Assembly (NCBI GenBank): GCA_030248065.1
Contig: JASAMV010006795.1
Span: 1 to 64,000 of the forward strand
DNA length: 64,000 nucleotides
Direction of reading: 5' to 3'
Origin: Rhynchonema sp. JSB1_4
Lineage: Eukaryota > Nematoda > Chromadorea > Monhysterida > Xyalidae
The translations under genes were made by a program, and so were the position numbers. Shown in pieces: positions 1 to 11,242 of the stretch (its first letter is position 1; every line of letters begins with the position of its first letter). The notes below the pieces were generated by a model that saw only the letters and a list, made by a program, of their open reading frames with translations, did not search any database and was not told the origin of the DNA.

Positions 1-641
1 TATACTTTTGGTTGGTACACATAGCAAACAGGATCTCCGGGAAACACAGAAGTTCGCAAACGTAAATAGTCAGGAGTGGAAGGTTCCAAGTCCAATAGTA
101 GGTACCCGTACGGTTTGCTGCATGCATCATCAAAAGCTTCCAAAAGACATTTTTGGGTTGCAGGATACACTTGACGAGCGATATTCATCAGTTGCAGACG
201 GTCAGACGGATTTTTCATCAGTATCAAGTAATGACTATTAATTCTAGCCGTGCGAAGATTATCGAAGAACAAGTTCTGTACGATATGGAGAATAGATAAA
301 TTCCAGTGGTGACTACCTTGACAAAACAAAGTGTTCAGTTCATCTTTCTTTTTACGTCCAAAGGCTTGCATTAGATCGTCACATATGAGCAATTTACGTG
401 TTTGTTTGTCTTCTTTCAGCAACGACAAGTCTGGTAATCCTTCAACCAGTTCAACTAGTGGATTTTGTTCAAGTTCACGGTATCCGTCTTGCCATTCACC
501 GTAACACCAGTATATTTTCTCAGGCGGTGGAGTTATAAGTTCGTGTGCGTGTTTTACGAACTGTTTTGCCCAAACTGTTTTGCCGCATTTTGTTCCTGCA
601 GATAAGCATGCGGTGAAAGGAAACTTGAAACGAAGATCCAT
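1..641 (-). CDS. Polinton/Maverick packaging ATPase (FtsK/HerA type), C-terminus beyond window
   Basis: An open frame starts at the ATG complementary to 639-641 and runs without a stop off the left edge (about 213 codons visible). A Walker A motif AGTKCGKT lies near residue 16 and a Walker B strand KLLICDDL near residue 84. It is followed by QGSHHWNLSILHIVQNLFF-type sequence around residues 107-125, typical of the genome-packaging ATPase of Polintons and related virophages. In that family the enzyme pumps the element's DNA into a capsid. It starts only about 42 bases after the polymerase stop on the same strand, so the two are tightly packed as in known Polintons. No intron is visible. The 3' end, capsid, protease and integrase genes would lie to the left of the window. 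Confidence 0.88.
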   Translation of the reverse strand, partial: MDLRFKFPFTACLSAGTKCGKTVWAKQFVKHAHELITPPPEKIYWCYGEWQDGYRELEQNPLVELVEGLPDLSLLKEDKQTRKLLICDDLMQAFGRKKKDELNTLFCQGSHHWNLSILHIVQNLFFDNLRTARINSHYLILMKNPSDRLQLMNIARQVYPATQKCLLEAFDDACSKPYGYLLLDLEPSTPDYLRLRTSVFPGDPVCYVYQPKV

Positions 642-683
642 AACTAACAATAGAATTTTATTTACAGAAGCACTTATATAGGT

Positions 684-3600
684 TCACACATAACCGAACG
701 GCAAACAAACACCGAAACCGGGAAGCACATAACATTTGTCATATACAATAGAGTAGGTTTTGTTTTGTGTTCTGGTCACAATCTGACAATTGGGATCACG
801 GGCGATTTTTGGAGCAATAATGTCTACAGCTCCGGTGTTTTCACCGAAATTGTCCCAGTCTATGAAATTGAGCACCTTTTCCTTCAGGGTTTCGAAATTC
901 AACAGTTCGGAGGCGGCACTTGACAACGTGAACCCCCTAATTTTGATCGAGGTGCCTTCTTTGTCTCCGTTCTTGAATTTGTATGCGTATTGTTTAGGTC
1001 CTGCAAATTGTGAAATGACTGATTTTCCAGATGATAAGAAAGAGAGGGGGCAAGAAAAACTGACCAGCTGACACGAACTCAGTTATGGTTCCTCCGTCCA
1101 ATTCGTCCGTTAGATCACCGAGATAATCACCAGTCGGTGGTTCGTAGTCGTCCATGGGTCCAGACGTATAGATCACCTGCGAACACAACAATAATTGTCA
1201 TATATTTCATTGAATACTTTAAACTAACACCAACCGAGTCCGTGTCCCAGTACAGTGCACGGATGTCCAGTTTCTCCAGGTAGGTGAACAGTTTGAGTCG
1301 TGCTTGTGCAGTGACCCAGGCGGCGATCACAGTGTTGGCGTGCTGAAAATATTTTTTTTATGATTCTCAAGACGACATCTTTTTTTTTTAATACACCAAC
1401 CTCCAGTTCTTCCACAAATTCGTCCACATGTTTGAACGTCACTTGTGCCATTTCACCAATCGGTTGAATGTCGAGAATTTCCAGGCCAGGATCCGTTACC
1501 GTTTTGAAGTACTCATCCGGGTTTTGAAAGAACACCGTCTTGGTCATGGCCGATCGTTGTCCGAATTTGCCTGCAGTTAGTTTCAGTTAACTTTTAATTA
1601 TAAATTTCAAAAAGTAAACCAACCCCAAAAGGAATTCAAGCACAATTTGGCCAGAGAGCGAAGGCCAGGGTTGTACTCGATCTTCTCCTTGTCCAGCCGG
1701 ATCCCCTCCTTCCGTTCGAAATCATCAATGTATTTGTCCTTGTCGTCATCCGTCTGCACCCATGCAGGCCACCCACTGGCTTCCTGTTTGATCTTCAGGA
1801 AACAGTTGATGTACGACGTGAACATGCCCGTGCTCCCATCCTTGCCGTTGTATTGTTCCCATTTGTCGTAATGGTAGACCTGTATGTTTGACATAATATA
1901 ATTAATAACATAGTATAATAATATATAATAATTTATTATATTATAATAGATTATAATTAATAACATAATATAATTAAACATTGATGATTCATTAATGTTT
2001 ACAGTGCACCTACCTCGGCAATATCCAGCACCGTGTAGCCCATTTCGAGAGCTTTGTACACCTCACAAGTGGCCCAACAGCCCCAAAAGGCACGTTCGTC
2101 TCGTGAGTGTTCACAGGCGTTCTTTGAATGAATACCGGCACACGAGGCACACAGATGGAACAGCAACTTTTTGCCCACACGTTGTGGCAGAACGGCGTGG
2201 ATCAGGTTTTTCGGTGGCAGAACACGACATTTGATGAGACCTGAAAGGAGTGGATTATTGCCCCAGAATAAATACTTATTAAAGTTTAAACTCACCGTGG
2301 TACGGTCGATTGTCCTTTGTCACGGGCTCGAAATTCTCCGTTTTGACCGAGGGGTGTCCGACGGGAAACGTGCCGTATTTACACACCTGCAATTATTTAT
2401 TTTCAGCAGTGATAAATATTCCAGTGATAATCAATAGTAACCAACCCACGGATACAACGAGCAGACGTCCACGTATCGTGCTGTTTCCTCTCCCGTTGCT
2501 TTCCAGTACATGTGGCCACAGTTCGTCCTGCCTGAAAGCTTTCAGTAGTTAGTTTCAGGCTTCATCACCTTTTTTCGGTGCTCACCTCCGTAGAATGCTT
2601 CCCTCGGATCCATTGGCTCATGGATTTGCACCTCATTGACGAACGAATTCATTTCTGGATTGTTACGACACTGCTTGTTGAATTCACATTCCCAAATCGA
2701 TGTGATGCGGTAGCCCTGTGCCTCCAGATCCTGTTCCCTCTGTCTGGTGTGTCGTCTTGTGGTGTAGGCCGACTGTTTGGTGAAAGGAAGAATGGTTTGA
2801 TCCTTGGGGAAGCACGTGGGACATCCGTGGAAGATCTGAATTTTGGTGAAATATTAGTATGAACAAGTGTGTTCAATCTAAAATGAACTTACACATCCGT
2901 TAAACTCGTAGATCTGCATTGGATCGGTTCTCAGCTGTCCGTCGACCTTGTACTGCCCGATGCGAACTTCTCCACCGTTTTTGGCGTGTTGTATGTCGAG
3001 GTGTTGACTGTGTGCCAGCCATTTCACCCACTTGAGACCGGCAATGCTGAAATTTTTTTTTTATGGTTTATGAAAATATAGTGTAAAAAAGACGTCGAGA
3101 TACCTGTGTTTGTCATTCCGTCTGTATCCTCCGTGCGGCACAACGGCAATCGTGTTTGGTTTCAGGAATCGTTTCTTGAAGATGGTCATGCACAGACTGG
3201 CGATTGTGGCTGAGGTCAGGAACGGATCGATACCGTGTTCGGACAGGATCAGATGACGAAACTTCATACAAGCTTTCATCAAAATCTCCACGTCCATTTC
3301 ACAGTACAGAGACAGTTGATCTTGGAAGTTGAACAGCTTGCACGATTCGGCTTCTTCCTTGTACCTGTGATATTGTTTAAATTTCTATGAGTTCTCACTG
3401 TTCTAGCTAAAACCAACCATTCCATTAAATCCTCCCTTGATTTCGGTTTCATGTTGTCTGGGTCGTAGTACTTGATGTCGGGCAGCGGACCAACGTAATC
3501 CCAATTGTCCATTGTGTTGAATCGATGCGGAAACGTCCCCTTGCAACCCTGAACACCCATGGCTTTGGGCAGACCGGACAGCGGCATTGGGAGGAAGTTG

Positions 3601-5838
3601 AGACTGTCGATTATCGTGATGTCAGCGGTGGGAATGTAGACCTGCACACACACACACATTCAAAGTGTCTTGTGAAAGTAGCTTAAAAGTAAAAAAAAAC
3701 AACCTTGAAGAATTCGAGTCCCCTCTTGATCACTTCCGGCTGCAGGCACTGCTCGTACAACCATTGCATGACGAACTGCGAGTCGAACCCCCGGGCGTTG
3801 TGTGCGATCATTGTACTGCCTTTGTTGACCGGTTTGAACACCCATTCACAGAACTGACTCAAGGCATTCACACCCATAAATCTTTCTTTGCTGACTTTGC
3901 AGTTGGTGCACGGACCGGTCTTCTCATGGCACAATTCACACACTTTCCGGGCCCAGATGCAGTTTGGCACATGTTGCGTCACCTCACCGTTGGCGTCCAC
4001 ACGAATGACCTGCAATGTTACGGTCGCAATGTTACGATTGTAATGCTAAAATTTTACGATCGAAATGTTACGATCGGAAAACCAACCGTGTCCTGCGTCG
4101 TTTCCAGATCGAAGAAAATGAAGCATGGCGGAGTCTTGCGCGTGTCGGGGTCACGAAGCGGCTGCATGTAGCACTGATGAGCCACGGCGTCGACGAATTT
4201 CTTGCAGAACCGACATTTGGCTTTGCCACATTGGTGCTCACCCCGATGGCGATCGACGTTTTCACCACATTTGCAGCGTTTGACATTGTCACAGGTGGTC
4301 ACTGCCTTGCGTTTACCGTGGATGCCACGTCCGTTACGGATCACTGACACATACTTGACGGCCTGAAACACATGTACTTGTAAACATTTTGAAATTTTAT
4401 AATAAACGATATAAGAGACCACCTTGTGATTGATGAAACAATGCTGACTGACGAATTTTCGATTGCAGTCATTGCAGTAGACGTCCTGTACAGGATCACA
4501 GGGTGGATGCTCGAAACAGCCGGAACACTTTTGACCACACTTGGTGTGCGTGCGTTTGTTTATGTACGTTGTCTTGCACTTGTCACACCAGTACGATGAT
4601 TCGAAGAAGGCCGGAATGGATGTAACGATGTTGTAGTGACGATTGTGTAGCAGGAGATTGATTTCGTTGACCGAGTCACCCTCGTCATACACCACATTGA
4701 ACATGTGGTCGGACGAAAACACCCTGACACGGTAATTGCCGAGAACTGCGTGCAGTCGTTCGAGTTCGGGGATGCCACATAGATCCTGATGATGTTCCAA
4801 ACCGGCGACCTGCAAAAGAGCATTAGTAGCGGAATTGAACCAGCCATCATCGACAGTCGAATCATTTGACTAATCCACTGCGCTACGGACACTCTTAACA
4901 AATAGTTACTAAAGTGGTATAAGTACCTTCATTAATTTCACGGCCAACTCTTTCTGTTTGGTGTATCGATTTGCGTCTCCCATTCGTACAGCGTTCCATA
5001 AACGTTTGTCATCATGTTTATGAATGCGGCACTTTGCGGTCACCAGAGCTCGAGCCAGGCATAAATTGTCGTTGTTGTTGATGTGAATCAATGAATTGCC
5101 GTGACCTAAACTTATTTGAGGATGCTTTTGTTCAAATATTGAGCATAGAGAACATAACCAACCATTCTTGCCGTCCAGCCAGTCGTTCAAACTTCCACGG
5201 AACTTGCGTTGACGGCCACCACCAACTGGAGTGCGGACGGTCGTGAACTGCCAGATCATTCGATCGTCCAAACTGAACCCAGCCCGACTTTGCACAACCT
5301 GCGTTTATTTCACCAACGTATTGTTGTTTTAATGTAAAATTTAATGTTTTATAACCTGTTCTATCATTCTGATCACTGCCTCAGCATCAAGTTCGCCACG
5401 ACGACGGAATGGCACGAGAACGGGTTTGTCCAATGCGGGATGTTTAATTCGAACACCTGCAACTAAAGTTTTGTGAGACCACAACTTGATCACATTTGTT
5501 TGGCAGTCCTAACCGACACGATCCTCGGGTTCTGCGTCTTCAAATGCCCGGTCAATGAGCCGATTGAATGCTTGTTGTGCAAAATCGTGAACGTCCGGGA
5601 CTTGATCAAGATTGCGGAAATTGACAGTGAAAGCACGACCAGTGGTGTTGAGTCGAGCCACACGTTGTTCGAATGGTTGCCCCATGTCGATGTGGGAATC
5701 GATGTCTGCAAAGGGGCGTCACTGTAAATGTTTTTGCGGTAATATGATCGTAAGTTGATGACGACATAACAAACCGTTAGGTTCGGCACCACCAATTTGT
5801 TGGTCCTGAAGAGGACCGTTGGGTTCTTGCAGAAAATC
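684..5838 (-). CDS. Polinton protein-primed family B DNA polymerase, intron-rich
   Basis: About 18 short exons are separated by canonical introns, mostly 45-80 bp. Exons I could bound (right to left): 5356-5456, 5163-5298, 4927-5105, 4423-4809, 4087-4362, 3704-4010, 3420-3641, 3104-3364, 2893-3046, 2586-2835, 2446-2527, 2296-2386, 2014-2240, 1624-1879, 1401-1570, 1235-1342, 1065-1176, 684-1000; 5' exons near 5514-5712 and 5774-5838 are less certain. Order of motifs: N-terminal region with [14 protein letters not shown] and a segment resembling the OTU-like part of Polinton polymerases; Cys-rich insert; exonuclease Exo I FFDLETT; Exo [13 protein letters not shown]; palm motif A DVCSLYP; motif B LNSFWGKFG (split by an intron); motif C YWDTDS; C-terminal VCLPFGY. 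All catalytic motifs are intact and the joins checked keep frame. It replicates the element by protein priming. The 5' end is not fixed because an acceptor at 5839 implies at least one more exon. Confidence 0.87.
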
Positions 5839-5939
5839 TGAAATGAGTTAGAGTTAGTTCAAATCTTTTACGTACTTTCAAATTCAAATAATTTTCCGAT
5901 ATTTTATTCACATATGGTACAATAATAGCGTAATATCGC

Positions 5940-6610
5940 GCATTTACTGCTATTTGATGGCTGACGCGCAGCGATCAACTCCACCTCGCTTGCGTGCCGC
6001 GTGCGTCCGTATTTAACCCGACGGAAAAGTCACATACCCTACGCTCAAATAATGAGTCACTCACACGAAAAAATATCACAGCGTGCGTACAGAATCGGCC
6101 GCAGATGTCGCGCATCTGCGTACGAAACTGTGGTGACTGGTCTTGGCGGCTGACGCGCAGCGACCAAGGAACCAGTTTCACAAAAAAATATACTCCGCAC
6201 AAACACACATTTTAAAGAAAGAACCCCTATCGGACACCCTTTTTTGGACACCCTGAGTACGTATCCATACTACCATAGCTGACACCCTGTGTACAACTCT
6301 ATACTACTATATCCCGATACTATGTCAGTCCTGACTCGCTGTTTGTCTTGACATCCTGTCAGTCCTGACACCCCTTGTTCAAGTTTACTATGTCAATACT
6401 GACTCCCTGGTAGTCCTGATGACCTGTCCGACCAGAGTACGCGAGCGTCCGTATCTACTAACGGGAAAGTCACACACCCTACGCACGAACACATTCACAA
6501 AAAAGCAGGCGTACGGAAAAAGTCCGTGTTGACTGGGCTTGGTGGCTCACGCGTAGCGACCAAGTAGCCAGTTTCACATTCACACAGACGGCTCACCCTA
6601 TCGCGATTAT
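5940..6610. repeat. Diverged direct repeats upstream of the Polinton polymerase
   Basis: A segment containing GGCTGACGCGCAGCGA, CGGAAAAGTCACATACCCTA and CCAGTTTCAC recurs about 420 bases on (6120-6185 and 6525-6585, with a shorter part at 5953-5975). No convincing coding capacity. It probably belongs to the non-coding end of the Polinton. Confidence 0.6.
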
Positions 6611-6852
6611 GAGTGCGTGCCGCGCTGTTTGTGTACGTGTATGTTAACTGTACCCTCCCTGTGCTCACTCCATTTCGTTTTCCAGCACTTCCCATATTTT
6701 CGTTTTGCGTCATCCCAGAGCAGCATAAAGCTCTGGATGTACAGTTGGTGCACCCATCCCACGTTAAATGTTTTAACTTACACATCAGTTTCCCAACCCC
6801 CCAGTTTATTTCTGTTGTTGCTCATTTGAAATCACAACGAAAAGATCAACAG

Positions 6853-7134
6853 TCATTTTATTTTATTCACCACAGAAAAAATGAGAATGAAGGAAGCAAA
6901 CACGCCTTCTGCAAACATTTCCTCCAGCGTTTCGTGGTCGATGATGTCGTGGTCGTGCGTAAAGATGAACTCCATGATGTCATCAGGCAGTGGGAGAGCG
7001 TTGGCGATTGGGTCGAGGTCGTAGGCCCGGTTGCGGATGGCGTTGTAGAGCTCTCGATCGATTCTCCACAGCTGTTGACGGATCAGTCCACACACTTCTT
7101 CCCACGAACATGTTTTGACGTCAGATGGTTGCAT
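6853..7134 (-). CDS. Small ORF upstream of the Polinton polymerase, unknown function
   Basis: A 93-codon frame on the same strand as the polymerase. It is acidic in its second half (FTHDHDIIDHETLEEMF) and ends in a hydrophobic tail. I do not recognise a family. A TATA-like sequence sits about 55 bases upstream of its ATG, which makes a transcribed start here plausible. It may be a separate small Polinton gene or the 5' exon of the polymerase, whose first visible exon begins with a splice acceptor. Internal donors are possible near codon 75. Confidence 0.4.
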   Translation of the reverse strand: MQPSDVKTCSWEEVCGLIRQQLWRIDRELYNAIRNRAYDLDPIANALPLPDDIMEFIFTHDHDIIDHETLEEMFAEGVFASFILIFSVVNKIK

Positions 7135-7185
7135 GATGGTAGTTAAATTGTCAACGAAAATGTCGAAATTATGTAAAATGTAACG

Positions 7186-7193
7186 TTTATATA
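7186..7193 (-). promoter_or_regulatory. TATA-like box upstream of the small ORF
   Basis: TATATAAA on the minus strand, 52-59 bases upstream of the ATG at 7134. It is a position-and-sequence match only, so the assignment is inference. Confidence 0.35.
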
Positions 7194-8030
7194 TAAAAGC
7201 ATCAGATTCTAGAACATTCGAGGAATTTCAGAACATTCCGGAACTTTCCAGGCTCTTTCGGTTTAGCACTGTCCATCCAGACAACATGTCAGTCCTGACA
7301 TGGACTGAACGCCCTACATCGCGCTTGTGCAGAATGTCAGGTCTGACACGACATAGTACACACACGACTTCGTACAGCTTGTCAGGCCTGGCAATGTCAG
7401 TACTGACAACCGTCAGTGACACGACTTAGTACACAAAACAACCACAGTCAGACCTGACACGACTTAGGCTTACGCGAAAAACCCCACACTAAACACCACA
7501 CTATAGTCAGACCTGACACAACTTAACAACCAGTCAGACCTGACACGACTTAGGCTTGCGCGAAAAACACCACACTATAGTCAGACCTGACACGACTTAA
7601 CAACCAGTCAGACCTGACACGACTTAGGCTTACGCGAAAAACACCACACTAAACACCACACTATAGTCAGTCCTGAGAACTTTGTACACATACACAAGCT
7701 TACACTACAGTCTAACCAGACAGACAACTTAGGTTTACACTCAAACACCACATTACAGTCCAACAAGACACGCTTACAGTGAAACACCACACTACAGTCC
7801 AACGTTTTGAAACGGCAAACAGCAATGAACACCGTGCTTTAATATTGAAATAGTTTCTTCCAGAAATCTGAGCCCCGCATCGCGCTTGTGCAGAATGTCA
7901 GGTCTGACAATCTGTCAGTGACACGACTTAGGCTTACGCGAAAAACACCACAGTCAGACCTGACACGACTTAGGCTTACGCGAAAAACACCACACTATAG
8001 TCAGACCTGACAACTGCTCCCCAGCTCGCC

Positions 8031-8654
8031 CCTATGCTTATACACTGCCTATGCTTATACACTGCAAGCCAGGGTACAGCCCTTTACTACTAATAATGAG
8101 TGTTCCCCCCAGCCCGCAAAAATCCGTTTAATCCGGTTAATCCGTTTAATCCGTTTTATTTATAATGAGTCTTTCCCGACACGGAATGAAGCAAGGTCAA
8201 CGCACTGCAGGACAACAAGGATCACCGTTCGCGCAAACATGGCCGCCTGAAGCTTTGAAGCGTTGGAGCAATCTGATGTGGAGCGAAAGGAGCGCAATTG
8301 AATAGGACCATGAACAACTGAGATTGACTGCAAAAATGCTGATAGTGATATGTCCTTTGGATCTATTAACGGCTTTAGCTTATGATCACTCAGGAGAAAT
8401 CGCACAGCTTTCTTTTGTTAGTCTTTGGATTTTGTGATCCCTCTTGTGTAATGATGATCATCATTGTTCGGAGCTCAGAATATATATAAAAAAGGATCAC
8501 CGTAACTGGTAGATCGTCCATTCTCCATCGAACCGCAATACTGCTGCCCGTCGTTAGACGGCCGAATTGAGTCGTGCGTGGGTAACCTCATCGCCACCAT
8601 TAAAAACCTCAGACCCTTAAACAAATAAACAAGAACGTTCATCGGGCCTATTCT
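8031..8654. other. No gene seen; short ATCCG(G)TTTA repeats at 8124-8160
   Basis: Four short tandem repeats of AATCCGTTT/AATCCGGTT lie at 8124-8160. The 81-codon minus ORF at 8160-8405 has no recognisable features and no support. The Polinton's right end is probably between here and 8 kb, but I could not place its inverted repeat because the other end is off the window. Confidence 0.4.
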
Positions 8655-8658
8655 TTAA

Positions 8659-9201
8659 AGGGGGCGACTCATTGCTAAAAGTGCCCTGTTTATGGTATCA
8701 GCGTGTAGCTGAGACCAGCGCCATCACAAAGCCACCAAGATTAAGCCGATCGGTTCGGAATCGGCCGAGATCGAACCGTTTGAATCGGGTCGACTAGGAG
8801 CAAAAATAATTTTGGACCAGCTATGCATTTTTATTGCAAATCAGGGGAACCTTGTACTCTGGCCATGAAACATTCAGAAAAACAGTCGTTTCTATATGAA
8901 AACAAAGACACATTTTCTTGGTGTACTTGAGGTCAGCCAGCTGACAGCCACGTCACGCAGTGATCATATAAAAACGACTATTTTTGCGCATGTTTCATGG
9001 CCAGAGTACGAGGTTCCCCTGATTTGCAATAAAAATGCAGCTGGTCCAAAATTATTTTTGTTCCTGGTTGGACCGATTCAATCGCTTCAATCTCGGTCGA
9101 TTTTCATCCGATTAATTTAATTTTGATGTCATTCTGATCGCACATATCCCAGCTACAAGCTGAAATCATAAAAAGAGCACTTTTAGCAATGAGTCCGCCC
9201 C
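8659..9201. mobile_element. Foldback MITE flanked by TTAA (piggyBac-like)
   Basis: Terminal inverted repeats GGGGCG(G)ACTCATTGC continue as CTAAAAGTGC at both ends, flanked by TTAA at 8655-8658 and 9202-9205. A second inverted pair inside (8812-8875 and 8988-9050, including GGCCATGAAAC and CAGGGGAACCT) makes most of the 543 bp self-complementary. There is no coding capacity. TTAA duplication is the hallmark of piggyBac-type transposition; no transposase is present. Confidence 0.75.
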
Positions 9202-9205
9202 TTAA

Positions 9206-9485
9206 GTTTAACACTTGTGTACGACGTTGAAGCACTTAGAAGCAACCAAAGTGACAACGGTATCAAAATGAAGCAGTAACACGATTGTTTGTGTTTTTAT
9301 CAGTTGCTACGTTTTTATTGCGACATAGCACGAATAATTCATACTGCATGCGACAGTTAAATTCAAACATGAATTCGCTGCTTGTTCAAATCTCACAGAG
9401 TACGTCAAAGAATTCACAATTAAAAAAGCCAGTTATCCAATCATGGAAAACCTGAACCAAAGCTAAAAGAAGTTCTAGGCAATGA
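9206..9485. other. No gene or repeat recognised
   Basis: AT-rich sequence between the TTAA foldback and the first nest fragment. The short minus ORF at 9386-9646 overlaps repeat sequence and is not credible. Confidence 0.4.
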
Positions 9486-9818
9486 AAATTTTGTTCCCGG
9501 ACGACTCCCCCCAGCTCGGCCGGTCGGTACAGTAGGTAGGTTGATTGCAGGCAGGCTTTTTTGGTGGTACAGTACGTTGATTGCTGCAAAGCAAAGGCCA
9601 CAATAGCTACTGCTTCTTTCTTCAAAACGATGACTGAAAGGATCAAGAACTTGGAAAATTTTGAAAATTTTGGTTCAAAAAATGGTAATTTCGTTCGAAT
9701 TTAGGCATACCGGGCCGGACCGGGCCCCCTCCCCCAAATCTCCGGCCCGACTCGGCCCGGCCCGGTCGACCAAGTCCAAAATCGCGGCCCGGCCAGGCCG
9801 GCCCGTTTCCGATCTCTG
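9486..9818. mobile_element. Truncated family B element (right part)
   Basis: It begins with the core segment AAAATTTTGTTCCCGGA and the GGTACAGTAGG tag, then GGGCC-rich repeats, and finishes with the family B terminus GTTTCCGATCTCTG at 9818. The left end is missing. The intact copy at 11796-13516 and the inverted one at 31657-32498 define the family. Confidence 0.7.
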
Positions 9819-10251
9819 AGAGGTGGGAATCGGGCCGGGTTACCTCGGCCCGGCCCGGCCCGGCCCGGCGAGGTCCTGGGGTCGGCCCGGCCCGGCCCGG
9901 CGAGGTCCTGGGGTCGGCCCGGCCCGGCCCGGCAGTTCGAGCCGGGAAGTCCGGCCCGGCCCGATTTTTTTCGGCTCGACTTTTTCTGATGATATTTGGA
10001 AGAAAATTTTTTGGTGCAAAAATTACAGTTTTTTGTTTAAAATACCTGAAAATCATAGAAGTCGGTCCTAAGCTGCTGAATCGCAAGAAATTTTGGCTAA
10101 TTTACCGTAAAAAGTCACGATGTTTTACTGAATTTCGATGATGTCGGGCCTTTTCGGGCCGACCATCCCGGCCCGGCCCGACATTCCGAAAAGCCGGCCC
10201 GGCCCGACCGTTCGGAAACCCCGGCCCGGCCCGGCCCGATTCCCACCTCTG
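9819..10251. mobile_element. Family C GGGCC foldback element abutting a family B end
   Basis: Inverted ends AGAGGTGGGAATCGGGCC and GGCCCGATTCCCACCTCTG enclose GGCCC/GGGCC arrays. The first C of the terminus is replaced by the last G of the preceding family B element, and no 8-bp duplication is visible. The junction is therefore a recombinant or an insertion followed by loss. Frames across it are translations of GGCCC repeats, not genes. Confidence 0.75.
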
Positions 10252-10395
10252 CTTACGATTTATTAATCAACATCGCTGTGTCGTGTCCGTGTGTCTCGTC
10301 TCGTCCTGCGTTGACCAGTGCTACCGTTCAATTTTTGGTTCGTTTGTTCTCTTTCTATTTTTTTTCCTCTAATTTTTGCGTGATGCGTCCCAGAC

Positions 10396-11216
10396 CAGTG
10401 TAGTTCCTGGTCCGGCGCGGCGGTTAGTGTACCTACCCCTTTTTTCCGTGCGGCGGTTAGTGTACCTCCCTGGGGGGGGGAAGACCCAAATTCAGGAAAA
10501 AGTCACTTTTTGAGATAGAAAATTTGACCGATTTTTTGCCCTTTTTGGAAAAAATTCTCCATAAAAAGGGTATTTTGGCGACTTTTGACAACATTGACCT
10601 AAAAATCACCCATTTTAGGGCTAAAAATGCCCATTTTAGGCCTAAAATTGCCTATTTTGGGCAAAAATTGAGGCGGTTAGTGTACCTGGCGCGGCGGTTA
10701 GTGTACTAGTGTACCTTGGTCGCGGCGGTTAGTGTACCTTAGGGGGGGGACCCCCCCCTCCCCCCCCAGGAACCATAGTAGTGGCTGGGGGGGGGGGGGG
10801 GTTGGGGGGGGGGGGGTTACCCCCCCCTCTGAGTACTTACCTACCACAAAACCCGAGGGGGGGGGGGGTTGGGGGGGGTTGAGTACTTACCTCTCACAAC
10901 TCCAAATCATACCTCTCACAAGCAATTTTATACCTTTTTAAGGCAAAAATCGGTGTTTTTCGACCTTATTTTCCCAAAAATCGCGCGCTCCGCGCGCAAA
11001 CCCACCCATAATACCTATTTTTAGGCGATTTTCGGCGAAAATTTTGAAAAAGTACTATTTTTACCACAATTTTTGGCCAAAATTGTATCACAAAAACGGT
11101 GTTTTTTCGCCTTTTTGGGTGACCAAAATCATACCTCTCACGCTTCCGGTCCCAACCCCGCATCATACTTACCTCCCACACATGGGCCTGCCACTACACT
11201 GCCAGGAACTACACTG
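10396..11216. mobile_element. Family A hAT-like MITE, TSD tcccagac/tctcagac
   Basis: Ends CAGTGTAGTTCCTGG and CCAGGAACTACACTG are flanked by 8-bp duplications with one mismatch (10388-10395 and 11217-11224). The subterminal tag CGGCGGTTAGTGTACC is repeated four times in the left half. The core has alternating CCATTTTAGGCCTAAAA units. A family D element is inserted at 10774-11201, removing most of the right half from view. Confidence 0.85.
10774..11201. mobile_element. Family D hAT-like MITE nested in A, TSD ccaggaac
   Basis: Left end CATAGTAGTGGCTGG and right end CCTGCCACTACACTG carry a perfect 8-bp duplication ccaggaac at 10766-10773 and 11202-11209. Runs of G interrupted by single T lie next to the left end. 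Tags GTAAGTACTTACC and GAGAGGTATGAT occur on both flanks. The core holds the palindrome ATCGCGCGCTCCGCGCGC at about 10980. The duplicated target is itself the terminus of family A, so D arrived later. Confidence 0.88.
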
Positions 11217-11242
11217 TCTCAGACCCAGTCATGGGTGGGCAC

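Larger units (their letters stand above)
6320..8030. repeat. Arrays of the palindrome TGTCAG-NC-CTGACA with tandem repeats
   Basis: At least sixteen copies of a 12-14 bp palindrome (TGTCAGTCCTGACA, TGTCAGGTCTGACA, GTCAGACCTGACA) occur near 6326, 6357, 7288, 7335, 7396, 7446, 7503, 7534, 7576, 7605, 7895, 7951 and 7997. Between 7440 and 8020 they lie in a longer tandem unit containing CACGACTTAGGCTTACGCG and AAAAACACCACACTA. The small ORF (6853-7134) sits in the gap between the two arrays. Inference: binding sites for an element-encoded or host protein near the Polinton end. Confidence 0.75.

Noticed and set aside
3665..4171. 168-codon plus ORF opposite the Polinton polymerase
   Set aside because: Antisense shadow of exons carrying Exo I and Exo II motifs, which are convincing on the minus strand.
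5940..9210. Exact right end of the Polinton
   Set aside because: No sequence here could be matched to the opposite terminus, which is outside the window, so no boundary is claimed.
9643..10086. 147-codon minus ORF rich in Gly, Pro, Arg, Ala
   Set aside because: It is a translation of GGCCC/GGGCC arrays in families B and C; the same happens at 11209-11915, 31482-31829, 32224-32655 and 49229-49483.
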